In this document: piece after piece, positions 42,685-50,522 of the stretch
Numbering within the stretch: the first letter of the stretch is position 1
Layout of the letters: each line of letters starts with the position of its first letter
Source of the DNA: Bdellovibrionales bacterium Ga0074137
Lineage (GTDB): Bacteria > Bdellovibrionota > Bdellovibrionia > Bdellovibrionales > JAMPXM01
NCBI GenBank assembly: GCA_001464715.1
Contig: LNDT01000008.1
Span: 1 to 64,000 of the forward strand
DNA length: 64,000 nt
Direction: 5' to 3'
The notes under the pieces: generated by a model
What the model was told of the DNA's origin: nothing
What the model saw: the letters and a program-made list of their open reading frames with translations, nothing else
The model's database searches: none
Position numbers and translations under genes: made by a program

Positions 42685-43362
42685 CTAGAGTTCGTGGCCT
42701 TCGAGGATTTTTGTGTAGGCTTTTGAGCGGCTTTCGAGGTGGAGGCGCAAAGCACCTTCGATGGCTGGCGCGGCAAACGCTGGATCGACTTCGACTTCAA
42801 GCTCGTCGACGATCATTCCGCCGGTTTCGTTTTCGGAAATTTTGTGGGTGTGCCGCCAAGACTTTAGAACCTTAGGAAGCTCGACACCTTCATCGACATA
42901 GATCAGTGCTTCGGGCGTCGAATCCCACGCTGTGATTTTGCTGGAAAACGTGAGGCTACCTCGCAAAAGACCATACGCACGATCAAGACCCGCTCCAACT
43001 TTTTCAAAGACAGGACTATTTTCGATCATGGGCTTTACGCGCTCGGGGGCTTTTGCCGCCACCAACATCTGCGCAAGTCCCGTTAAACCTTGAAATTCCA
43101 AATTCGGAATTCGCACAGTAACAGTGTCACCCAAACCAAGGCGACCATCACTGCTGTCGAAAGCCGATGCGCCAGCTCCCTGATCACTCGACAAATCTTG
43201 AGATGAACCCGGAGACACTTCCGCCTCCAAGGCGCCTCGGCCCATGTCGACCAAAAACTTTTCAACACCGGAGCGCGTGAGAAGCGCTTCGATCTCGGCT
43301 CGCTTGCTGGGAAGTGCTGTCGTACGGCGAACAATAACTTTCGAAGACGGTGTTTTAATCAT
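42685..43362 (-). CDS. SRPBCC-superfamily ligand-binding-like protein
   Basis: 225 aa. The order of strands and helices fits the SRPBCC/START fold: an opening strand (KVIVRRTTALPSKRAEIEALL), a central region with LTFSSKITAWDSTPEALIYVDEGVE, then LKSWRHTHKISENETGGMIVDELEVEVDP, and a long closing helix (APAIEGALRLHLESRSKAYTKIL). Members bind hydrophobic ligands; the ligand is unknown. Overlaps the Crp/Fnr-family start region by 8 bp, so the pair is co-transcribed. Confidence 0.6.
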   Translation of the reverse strand: MIKTPSSKVIVRRTTALPSKRAEIEALLTRSGVEKFLVDMGRGALEAEVSPGSSQDLSSDQGAGASAFDSSDGRLGLGDTVTVRIPNLEFQGLTGLAQMLVAAKAPERVKPMIENSPVFEKVGAGLDRAYGLLRGSLTFSSKITAWDSTPEALIYVDEGVELPKVLKSWRHTHKISENETGGMIVDELEVEVDPAFAAPAIEGALRLHLESRSKAYTKILEGHEL

Positions 43363-44044
43363 TCGTTTCTCCTAGCACGATTTGACCAACGCGCGCGAGC
43401 TGATCTTCTTTCAGAATCCGAATCGAGCGCCCTTGAAGATCGATGATGCCATCCCGTTTCAAACCAGTCAGTGTCCGAATAACCGATTCATAGACAGTGC
43501 CTGCCAAATGAGCCACTTCCTCCCTCGTCAATCCCAGATCAAGACCTCGCTCGCGGGTGATCGCGTCAACGCGACCATACTGCTGCGCTAAGAGCCAAAG
43601 TGTTGCCGCCACTCGCGCGCGCACCGGCATTAAATCCAGAGGCCGCTTTAAGTGATGTTCGGGCCGAAGCTCTGGCGACGCAAACCCACCAAGACTTGGC
43701 GGCGCACTTGTCCACCATGACTGAAGATTCGCAAGAGATTCGGCCGCGACGACGACATCCCCGATCGCTTCGTAAGAATCGCGATACTCGAGTGCACCCA
43801 AAGAAGCTGGCCTCAAGAAATCGTCGAGACCAATCACATCGCCTTTTCCAACAAGAGCGACTAGAAATTCTTTTTTCTGATACTTGCGAAGACGCTTAAG
43901 GCAACCCGATCGAACCGTAAACACGCCGTGGAGCTCGTCGCCAGCGCGAACCAGTATTTCGCCGTGACGCAAAACCTTCATGATCGAAGCTGACTTATTC
44001 GTTTCTGAGATGCGAGTGGGAAGAACCAGTTCGTTTTGTTCCAT
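43355..44044 (-). CDS. Crp/Fnr-family transcription regulator
   Basis: 229 aa from ATG 44044. Cyclic-nucleotide-binding-like beta roll at about 22-110 (RHGEILVRAGDELHGVFTVRSGCLKRLR and KGDVIGLDDFL). The C-terminal winged helix starts near 160, with helix-turn-helix LTREEVAHLAGTVYESVIRTLTGLKRDGII. No Fnr-type cysteine cluster is present, so it is not an oxygen-sensing iron-sulphur protein. The cAMP-contact residues of Crp are not obvious either. It may be regulated by its SRPBCC partner or another ligand. Confidence 0.85.
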   Translation of the reverse strand: MEQNELVLPTRISETNKSASIMKVLRHGEILVRAGDELHGVFTVRSGCLKRLRKYQKKEFLVALVGKGDVIGLDDFLRPASLGALEYRDSYEAIGDVVVAAESLANLQSWWTSAPPSLGGFASPELRPEHHLKRPLDLMPVRARVAATLWLLAQQYGRVDAITRERGLDLGLTREEVAHLAGTVYESVIRTLTGLKRDGIIDLQGRSIRILKEDQLARVGQIVLGETND

Positions 44045-44206
44045 AGGCTTCGATACTAGCTGCTAGACTTTGTTTTTAAAAATAGATCATTCAAATGAAA
44101 AGATTCACTTAAAACGATGTGTCAAGGATGCTTCAGCGGCGCCAGACCATCACTGGGATCGGAAACTCGTCGACCCGAACCCGGTTTTCTGTCATCGTAG
44201 ACGTCT

Positions 44207-46315
44207 ATGAAAAAACGGCTCGTCACGGCAGCGCTCCCCTATGCCAATGGTCCCATTCACATCGGTCATTTGGTGGGCTACATGCAGGCCGACTTCTGGG
44301 TGCGTTGGAACAAAATGAATGGCCAGGACTGCATTTATATCTGCGGCGACGATACGCACGGCACCCCCATCATGATCAAAGCCCGCGAACTTGGAGTCAC
44401 ACCAGAGCAGTTCATCGCAAAGTCTCACGCCGAGCACTTAAAAGACTTCACTGATTTTGGGATCGCCTTTGACAGCTACTCTTCCACAAACTCCGAAGAA
44501 AACCGTCGCTTGTCAGAAGAATTCTACATCAAAATGCGAGATGCCGGTCACACCAGCGTTCGGCCTCGTGAACAATTCTGGTGTGATCACGACAAAATGT
44601 TTTTGCCCGATCGTTTCGTTAAAGGTGTCTGTCCTAAATGTGACTCGCTTGACCAGTATGGCGACAGCTGTGACAAGTGTGGTTCGACATATGCTGCAAC
44701 AGATTTGAAAAAACCTGGCTGCTCTCTTTGCGGAGCGCCACCGTCTTTGAAATCTTCCGATACGATTGCGTTCAAACTTTCTGACTTCCGCGACTTTCTT
44801 GCGAAGTGGGTTCCCGAGCACGCGCCAGAAGAAGTCGCCAATAAACTTGGCGAATGGATCGATGGCGATCTTCTCGACTGGGACATCTCGCGAGATGCAC
44901 CCTACTTCGGTTTTAAAATTCCCGGCTTTGATTCAAAATATTTCTACGTCTGGCTGGACGCTCCGATCGGCTATATCTCGTCGACCGAACAATGGTGCAA
45001 TTCCAAAGAAGGAAAAACCCGCGGCTACACGATGGACGATTACTGGAAGCCAGTTTCCTCCGGCGGAAAAGACGCCGAGATTTTTCATTTCATCGGAAAA
45101 GACATTATCAAGTTTCACTGCCTCTTCTGGCCGGCCATGCTAAAAACGGCGGGACGTAAACTTCCAACGGAAATTTTCGTCAACGGCTTCCTCACCGTGA
45201 ATGGCGAAAAAATGTCGAAATCAAAAGGAACCTTTGTTTCGGCGCGAACTTACTTGGATAACCTTGATCCACAGTTCCTTAGGTACTACTTCGCTTCGAA
45301 GTTGAATTCACAGCTACAAGACATCGATCTTGGTCTTGAGGATTTCGCCAACCGCGTGAATTCTGACCTTGTCGGAAAAATTACGAATCTTGGTTCGCGC
45401 GGCGCCCAGATGCTGGGGAAAAGGCTGGACGGAATGATGGCGCAAAGCCTCGACACGGACGGCGCCGCACTTTTGGCGCGCTCTCAGGCGCGACAAAAAA
45501 AGATCGCCGAGCACTTTGAGGCTCGCGACTTTGCAAAAGTCCTCGGTGAGATTCGAGAAATGGCTGACGACGCCAACAAGTACTTTGACGAAAAAGCTCC
45601 TTGGAACCTGATCAAGACGGATCCTGAAGCAACACGCCAAGTTTTGACATCGACTTTGAATGTCTTCCGATTGATCGCTGTTGACCTCAAACCGATCTTG
45701 CCTCTTTACGCAGACAATGTTGCAACACTTTTCAGCGAGGCGTCTTTCTCTTGGGCTGACGGCGAAAAAGTTTTGAAGGGAATAAAAATCGGCGACTACG
45801 AACATCTCGCGACACGAATTGAGCCTAAAAAAATTGAAGAAATGATTGAAGCGAGTAAAGAAGAGGTCAAAAAAGTGACAGAAACACGAAACAACCCACC
45901 AAGCACTGGCGCAGCGTCCTCTAAAGAATCCGTGGCTTCTTCGACAAAGTCTGCCGGCGCGGGAACGGAAGCTGGCGTTCTCGATATCGAGACATTTGGA
46001 AAAGTCGATCTTCGCATCGGGAAAATCGTTAAAGCCGAAGCAATTCCTGAAGCAGATAAACTTTTGAAACTTCAGATTGATCTCGGGCCCTTAGGCACTC
46101 GACAAATTTTCGCAGGGATCAAAGCGGTTTACGACCCCGCGACTCTTGAAGGACGTCTCACGGTTGTTGTCGCGAACTTAGCGCCGCGAAAAATGAAATT
46201 TGGAATGAGCGAAGGCATGGTTCTGGCGGCCTCGGACCCCGCTGGTGGTGGCGGGAAAGATCTTTTCATTCTTTCACCCGATGCCGGAGCAAAACCGGGC
46301 GACCGAGTGAAGTGA
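44207..46315 (+). CDS. metG: Methionyl-tRNA synthetase
   Basis: 702 aa. ATP-site motif HIGH at 18-21 (PIHIGHLVG) and KMSKSKG near residue 335. The zinc insert has CPKCDS, CDKCGS and CSLCG. The anticodon-binding domain follows, then a Ser/Ala-rich linker, then a C-terminal tRNA-binding OB domain from about 590 (FGKVDLRIGKIVKAEAIPEADKLLKLQIDLG) as in dimeric bacterial MetG. It charges tRNA-Met; a CAU-anticodon tRNA gene lies at 56992. The GTGA overlap couples it to the TrmH-TrmO fusion. Confidence 0.97.
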   Translation: MKKRLVTAALPYANGPIHIGHLVGYMQADFWVRWNKMNGQDCIYICGDDTHGTPIMIKARELGVTPEQFIAKSHAEHLKDFTDFGIAFDSYSSTNSEENRRLSEEFYIKMRDAGHTSVRPREQFWCDHDKMFLPDRFVKGVCPKCDSLDQYGDSCDKCGSTYAATDLKKPGCSLCGAPPSLKSSDTIAFKLSDFRDFLAKWVPEHAPEEVANKLGEWIDGDLLDWDISRDAPYFGFKIPGFDSKYFYVWLDAPIGYISSTEQWCNSKEGKTRGYTMDDYWKPVSSGGKDAEIFHFIGKDIIKFHCLFWPAMLKTAGRKLPTEIFVNGFLTVNGEKMSKSKGTFVSARTYLDNLDPQFLRYYFASKLNSQLQDIDLGLEDFANRVNSDLVGKITNLGSRGAQMLGKRLDGMMAQSLDTDGAALLARSQARQKKIAEHFEARDFAKVLGEIREMADDANKYFDEKAPWNLIKTDPEATRQVLTSTLNVFRLIAVDLKPILPLYADNVATLFSEASFSWADGEKVLKGIKIGDYEHLATRIEPKKIEEMIEASKEEVKKVTETRNNPPSTGAASSKESVASSTKSAGAGTEAGVLDIETFGKVDLRIGKIVKAEAIPEADKLLKLQIDLGPLGTRQIFAGIKAVYDPATLEGRLTVVVANLAPRKMKFGMSEGMVLAASDPAGGGGKDLFILSPDAGAKPGDRVK

Positions 46316-47946
46316 ACAAACTTTCTAGTCACGACCGAAAGCTCGTCCTATTCGCACTGGACGCGGGTCGCGCCTTGGAAGCTTCGATCTCAACAAGTGA
46401 CGCAGCCGCGAAAGCCGAAAGCTTTAGTCAGGCCCTTGCCAATTGTGGCGAGGCGGAATCCGAACTGGTAAAAAAACTCTCGCAGCTTGCGCCTAAAGTT
46501 TCACTAGAACATGGTCCAAAGCATTTGATGGCGCTTCTTGTTCCCATCGAACGTATTGCAGGCCGCGCCGCTCGCGACGAAGAATTTTTATATTTCGAGC
46601 GAGATAAACCAGCGTCACCGTCTACGGGTTCGCCAGTAACAACTTGCGACGCTCAAGAAAAAAGTCTGATCGTGATCTGCGAAAATATTCGCTCGGCCTT
46701 TAACGTCGGTGCCATATTCAGAACGACCGAAGCCTTCGGCGAAAAAGACGTCTGGCTGGCTGGCTACACTCCAGACCCGCAGAAGACAGCAATGGGAACC
46801 GATGACGTCATTCAAAGCCGTCATTTTGATCGCTCTGGTGAAGCTATCAAAGCAGCCCGAAGTCTTGGGGCTTCGATTGTTGGCTTAGAAACTTCAGACC
46901 AAGCCGTTCCCATCGATCAGTTCGTATGGCCCTCAAAAACCGCCCTCGTTGTCGGTAACGAGCGCTTTGGACTTGATTCTGAAACCCTAGCCGCCTGCGA
47001 TCACATTGTGCGAATTGAAACTCGCGGAGCGAAAAATTCACTCAATGTCGGAATCGCCTTCGGTATCGCGGCCGCCTCGTGGGCGAGCTCAAAAGATAGC
47101 AGCGGAGAAATTTCAATTTCACCAATTGGATTTGTTCGAGGTGGTTTCAAAAATCCGCAGGTCGCTCCCCGGCAAGGCTCCTACCGGCCAGGCCCAAACG
47201 CCTTCACCGCGAATCTCGGAGCGCAGGCGACCATCGAATTGGAATCTCGATTTCAAAACAAGCCCTCGAACTTCGAACAAGCGTTGAAAGATCTTGAAGG
47301 TTTTGATCGCGCCTGGCTTCTTTTTGGATTTCACGAAAGCGCGGGCTGGAAACCACAAGTCACCCCACCGCGCGGTGATGGAACAAAGCGCGGGCTTTTC
47401 GCAACCAGAGCCCCTCACCGACCCAATGGTCTTGGGCTCTCGTCAGTTAGAATTCTAAGCGTTGATCAAGGGCAACGAAAAATAAAAATTGCCGATCACG
47501 ATCTCCTCGACGGCACTCCGATTTACGACATTAAACCCTACATTCCCGAAGCTGATTCTTTCTTGGAATCTAAATCCGGTTGGGTCGATGAAATTGAAAG
47601 TGCCGCTCACTCGATTTCTGAATCTCCTCGCGCAAAAGAGTGCCTCGACTGGCTCGCGGCGCAGGGTGAGTCGCGGCTTCGCGATTTTATTCATGAGCAG
47701 CTTCGCTTTCAACCCCTCAAGAATGAACGAAAACGCGTTGAAGTGAATGGCTCAGGAGACGTTTTGAAACTTGGACCACATCACACCATTTCATTTCGCA
47801 CGTGGCGCATCGACTTTAAGATGACCGACGGCGCTGTCGAGGTTCTTGATGTGCGAAGTGGTTATAAAGTGTCAGACCTTGAAGACGACCGCTCGATCGA
47901 CGCCCTTGGCGATTTCGATCTGCACCGACGATTCCTAAAGCGGTAA
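46312..47946 (+). CDS. TrmH/SpoU-like methyltransferase fused to a TrmO/TsaA-like domain
   Basis: 544 aa from GTG 46312, overlapping the metG stop by 4 bp. An N-terminal helical part (about 1-110) precedes a SpoU/TrmH knotted methyltransferase (about 115-245): VICENIRSAFNVGAIFRTTEAF, ALVVGNERFGLDSETLAACDHIVRI, and LNVGIAFGIAAASW. The C-terminal part (about 255-390) is a TsaA/YaeB domain (TrmO): ISPIGFVRGGFKNP, AWLLFGFH, KRGLFATRAPHRPNGLGLSSVRI. A further C-terminal region of about 150 aa ends it. Both domains methylate tRNA in other bacteria (2'-O-ribose; N6 of t6A37). Target bases here are unknown. Confidence 0.9.
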   Translation: MNKLSSHDRKLVLFALDAGRALEASISTSDAAAKAESFSQALANCGEAESELVKKLSQLAPKVSLEHGPKHLMALLVPIERIAGRAARDEEFLYFERDKPASPSTGSPVTTCDAQEKSLIVICENIRSAFNVGAIFRTTEAFGEKDVWLAGYTPDPQKTAMGTDDVIQSRHFDRSGEAIKAARSLGASIVGLETSDQAVPIDQFVWPSKTALVVGNERFGLDSETLAACDHIVRIETRGAKNSLNVGIAFGIAAASWASSKDSSGEISISPIGFVRGGFKNPQVAPRQGSYRPGPNAFTANLGAQATIELESRFQNKPSNFEQALKDLEGFDRAWLLFGFHESAGWKPQVTPPRGDGTKRGLFATRAPHRPNGLGLSSVRILSVDQGQRKIKIADHDLLDGTPIYDIKPYIPEADSFLESKSGWVDEIESAAHSISESPRAKECLDWLAAQGESRLRDFIHEQLRFQPLKNERKRVEVNGSGDVLKLGPHHTISFRTWRIDFKMTDGAVEVLDVRSGYKVSDLEDDRSIDALGDFDLHRRFLKR

Positions 47947-47948
47947 AA

Positions 47949-48398
47949 CTATTTCCTCGGCCTCGCCCAAACGTGGTCCGCCAGCGGAATGTCTGCCGGA
48001 GCAAAAGCGACGTCGGGTTTTTCAAAAGAAGATACCCAGCGAACTTCACTCACATCACTTAAAACGACAGTGTACGGCGATCGAACAATGGCCCGGTACA
48101 AAAGAAGCACGATGTGTATCGGCGTCTCAAGAGTGGCGTCGCGAGAGCCTGTTTCATAAACGTAAGAATTGACCGAAAATGGTCTGCTCTCATTTTGCGA
48201 GAGTTCGATCTGAAGCCCCAGTTCTTCACGTATTTCTCGGACGACTGTGGCCTCGGGGTTCTCGCCGGGTTCGACTTTCCCGCCTGGAAATTCCCATAAG
48301 CCCCCAGCCAACTTATGATGATCAGGCCTCCGAGCGATGAGAATTTCGCCGCGTTCATTTTGGATGACCGCCGCACTCACAAGAATCGGACCCTTCAC
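47949..48398 (-). CDS. NUDIX hydrolase, MutT-like
   Basis: 149 aa from GTG 48398 (GTGA overlap with the dioxygenase stop). Nudix box GGKVEPGENPEATVVREIREELGL at about 39-62 has every conserved residue. AGGLWEFPGGK is typical of MutT-type 8-oxo-dGTP hydrolases. A short C-terminal tail is present. It would remove oxidised or unusual nucleotides. Ends 2 bp from the convergent TrmH-TrmO gene. Confidence 0.9.
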   Translation of the reverse strand: MKGPILVSAAVIQNERGEILIARRPDHHKLAGGLWEFPGGKVEPGENPEATVVREIREELGLQIELSQNESRPFSVNSYVYETGSRDATLETPIHIVLLLYRAIVRSPYTVVLSDVSEVRWVSSFEKPDVAFAPADIPLADHVWARPRK

Positions 48399-49204
48399 TG
48401 CGGGAATCCGTAAACAACGGAACGCATTGAAATCGACGCGTTTTGGATTTCATCAGAAATAAACATCGGCACCTCGTCTTCCATGGTCGCTCCAAAAACC
48501 GGAATCAAAGGGAGGTAGTGCTCTCGCGACGGCACTGACTTTCTAGCCGCAGCGTCGCTGGACCGCGACGCAGAAATCAAAGTTTTCTCGTCGCGCTCGA
48601 CGAGGGCTTTTTGAATGCGCTGATCAAATTCGGTGGCCCAAGGAAAGGGTAAGGCCGCACTGTCTCGTTGAATCTCTTTAAGGTTGTGGACGATGTTGCC
48701 GGACCCTACGATCAAAACACCGTCGTCACGAAGTGGACGAAGCCATCGGCCGACACGAAGATGTGTTTCAGGATCCAACCGCTTTGAAAGAGAAACCATC
48801 ACGATCGGAAGATTCGCGTCGGGCCAGAGATGCCGGAACACCGACCAAACCCCGTGATCAAATCCCCATTGGGTCGTCGGAGTTGCGGCCTCGATGCCTA
48901 AAAGATTTACGATCCGTGTCGCAAGGGCCGGATCTCCGGGAGCTGGGTACTGTACTTCAAAAAGCGATTTTGGAAATCCATAAAAGTCGTGAATTGTCCT
49001 GGGCGCCGGGACAGTTAAAACCTGCAAACCATCGGTTTCCCAATGCGCCGAGAAAACAACGGCGGCGCGAGGCTTCAGCGTTCGAAGCTTGTCTCCCCAC
49101 AGCTTGAGAGATTTTGAATACGAGTTTTCCGCGATCGCGTTCATGGGGCTACCATGACCGATGAAGAGAGCTGGCTGACGTTCGACGCCGGTGCGGATTT
49201 CCAT
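48395..49204 (-). CDS. DODA-type extradiol dioxygenase (YgiD-like)
   Basis: ATG 49204 gives 269 aa, the usual length; the frame extends to GTG 49240. Metal-ligand motifs: ALFIGHGSPMNAI (His and start of the family), AAVVFSAHWETDG (second His), WGFDHGVWSVFRHLWPD (third His, typical of YgiD) and GSGNIVHNLKEI. E. coli YgiD is a zinc-containing aromatic ring-opening dioxygenase acting on 4,5-DOPA; the natural substrate is unclear. Operon with the NUDIX gene. Confidence 0.85.
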   Translation of the reverse strand: MEIRTGVERQPALFIGHGSPMNAIAENSYSKSLKLWGDKLRTLKPRAAVVFSAHWETDGLQVLTVPAPRTIHDFYGFPKSLFEVQYPAPGDPALATRIVNLLGIEAATPTTQWGFDHGVWSVFRHLWPDANLPIVMVSLSKRLDPETHLRVGRWLRPLRDDGVLIVGSGNIVHNLKEIQRDSAALPFPWATEFDQRIQKALVERDEKTLISASRSSDAAARKSVPSREHYLPLIPVFGATMEDEVPMFISDEIQNASISMRSVVYGFPQ

Positions 49205-49307
49205 GGCTCGAATAGTACGGCGCGACGAATCTCTTGTCACGAGCTCATGTCAGCCCCGCGCGGAAATGAACCTGGACGAATGTTGCAAAATCGAGCATGG
49301 TCGAGCC

Positions 49308-50189
49308 ATGGATTCACACGAAGGGTCACCCGAAAGTTCATCACACGGTTCGTCACTATTGCTTGAAGGCCGCCTCCATGATCTTGGAGGCTTCAGCGTT
49401 CGTCGCGTTCTTCCGTTTTCGCGCGCAGGCCAAACTAGACGCCACGTGGGGTCCTTTGTGTTTCTTGATCACATTGGCCCGGCGGAGCTTGAGACACCGT
49501 TAAAAGTTTCGAACCATCCCCACATCGGACTCTCGACGGCGACGTACCTTTTTGAGGGAGAAATTCTTCACAAAGATTCACTTGGATCAGAGCAAGTCAT
49601 CCGCGAAGGCGAACTCAATTTGATGACGGCGGGCGAATGGATCACCCACACCGAAGATGGTCTGACCGAAGAAATTCACGGGCTTCAATTTTGGATTGCT
49701 CTGCCGCTTGAGGAAGAAGAGTGTGCCCCGAAATTCCAACACTTCGAAGGCGATCAAATTCCAAAATGGCCCATCGCCAAGGGCGTGACCGCTCAGGTTT
49801 TAATGGGTCAGTACCAGGATAAAAAGTCGACCGTTGATTTTCCGTCTGAAACTCTTTTTTTGGTTCTTGATTCCAGTACGTCGCATCGAATTCCGATGAT
49901 GCTTGATCTCGATTATAAAGAACTTGGACTGTACGTTTGCGAAGGCACTGTCACTCTCGAAGAACATGGATCGCTGAAACCAGGGCAACTTTTGGTGTTG
50001 GATCAAAAACTTGATGGCACCCACGAAAAATTGGAGATCGAACTCGGCCCCGGCGCACGCGTCGCTTTGTTTGGCGGAGCGCCGCTGGACAAGCCGCGCC
50101 TCATGAAGTGGAACTACGTCGCCAGTGATCAAGAGCTGATCGATCAAGCTGAAGCGCGCTGGGCTAAAGAAGGCCCAAAGAAGCTTTAG
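49308..50189 (+). CDS. Pirin-family protein
   Basis: ATG 49308 is chosen from the family layout; an in-frame ATG at 49266 also exists and neither has a good ribosome-binding site. 293 aa. Landmarks are GGFSVRRVLPFSRAGQTRRHVGSFVFLDHIGP, NHPHIGLSTATYLFEGEILHKDSLG with the cupin metal ligands, MTAGEWITHTED and GLQFWIALP. Pirins are bicupins; some have quercetin dioxygenase activity. Convergent with the small lipoprotein gene, overlapping by 4 bp. Confidence 0.9.
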   Translation: MDSHEGSPESSSHGSSLLLEGRLHDLGGFSVRRVLPFSRAGQTRRHVGSFVFLDHIGPAELETPLKVSNHPHIGLSTATYLFEGEILHKDSLGSEQVIREGELNLMTAGEWITHTEDGLTEEIHGLQFWIALPLEEEECAPKFQHFEGDQIPKWPIAKGVTAQVLMGQYQDKKSTVDFPSETLFLVLDSSTSHRIPMMLDLDYKELGLYVCEGTVTLEEHGSLKPGQLLVLDQKLDGTHEKLEIELGPGARVALFGGAPLDKPRLMKWNYVASDQELIDQAEARWAKEGPKKL

Positions 50190-50398
50190 TTAACTTCGCG
50201 GTGACTGAGGTTCCACAAAGAACGATCGCCGTGGTCGTAAGTTTTCGAACGATCGATGGCTGTTGCTTGTTTGCTGTCGACGACTTCCCGTTTTACTTCA
50301 GAGCAACCCGACATTAAGCCCATGCACAAGAAGCCCAAGCTCAAAACACCTGGGACAAGAACTGATTTAGTTTTCAGAATCATTTTTTGCCGGCTCAT
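50186..50398 (-). CDS. Small lipoprotein
   Basis: ATG 50398 has AGGAG 8 nt upstream, so it is preferred over the longer frame. 70 aa. The hydrophobic segment LVPGVLSLGFLCMGLMSGC is a lipoprotein signal; the tail of about 40 residues is polar (SEVKREVVDSKQATAIDRSK). No family. The region to the next gene (50399-50522) is short, and the antiporter is divergent. Confidence 0.65.
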   Translation of the reverse strand: MSRQKMILKTKSVLVPGVLSLGFLCMGLMSGCSEVKREVVDSKQATAIDRSKTYDHGDRSLWNLSHREVN

Positions 50399-50522
50399 CG
50401 GTTCACTCCTAAAATTAGCGTCTTTGAGTAAGTTACGCCGACTCGGGATTGAAGTGTCGATTGTGAGCGGCATTCGACATTTGTAAGTTGAGCGCACTTT
50501 CAGTTCGCGCTAGCGTCTCATT

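Noticed and set aside
48733-49107. 124-codon plus-strand frame opposite the DODA dioxygenase
   Set aside because: Shadow of a well-supported conserved gene on the minus strand.
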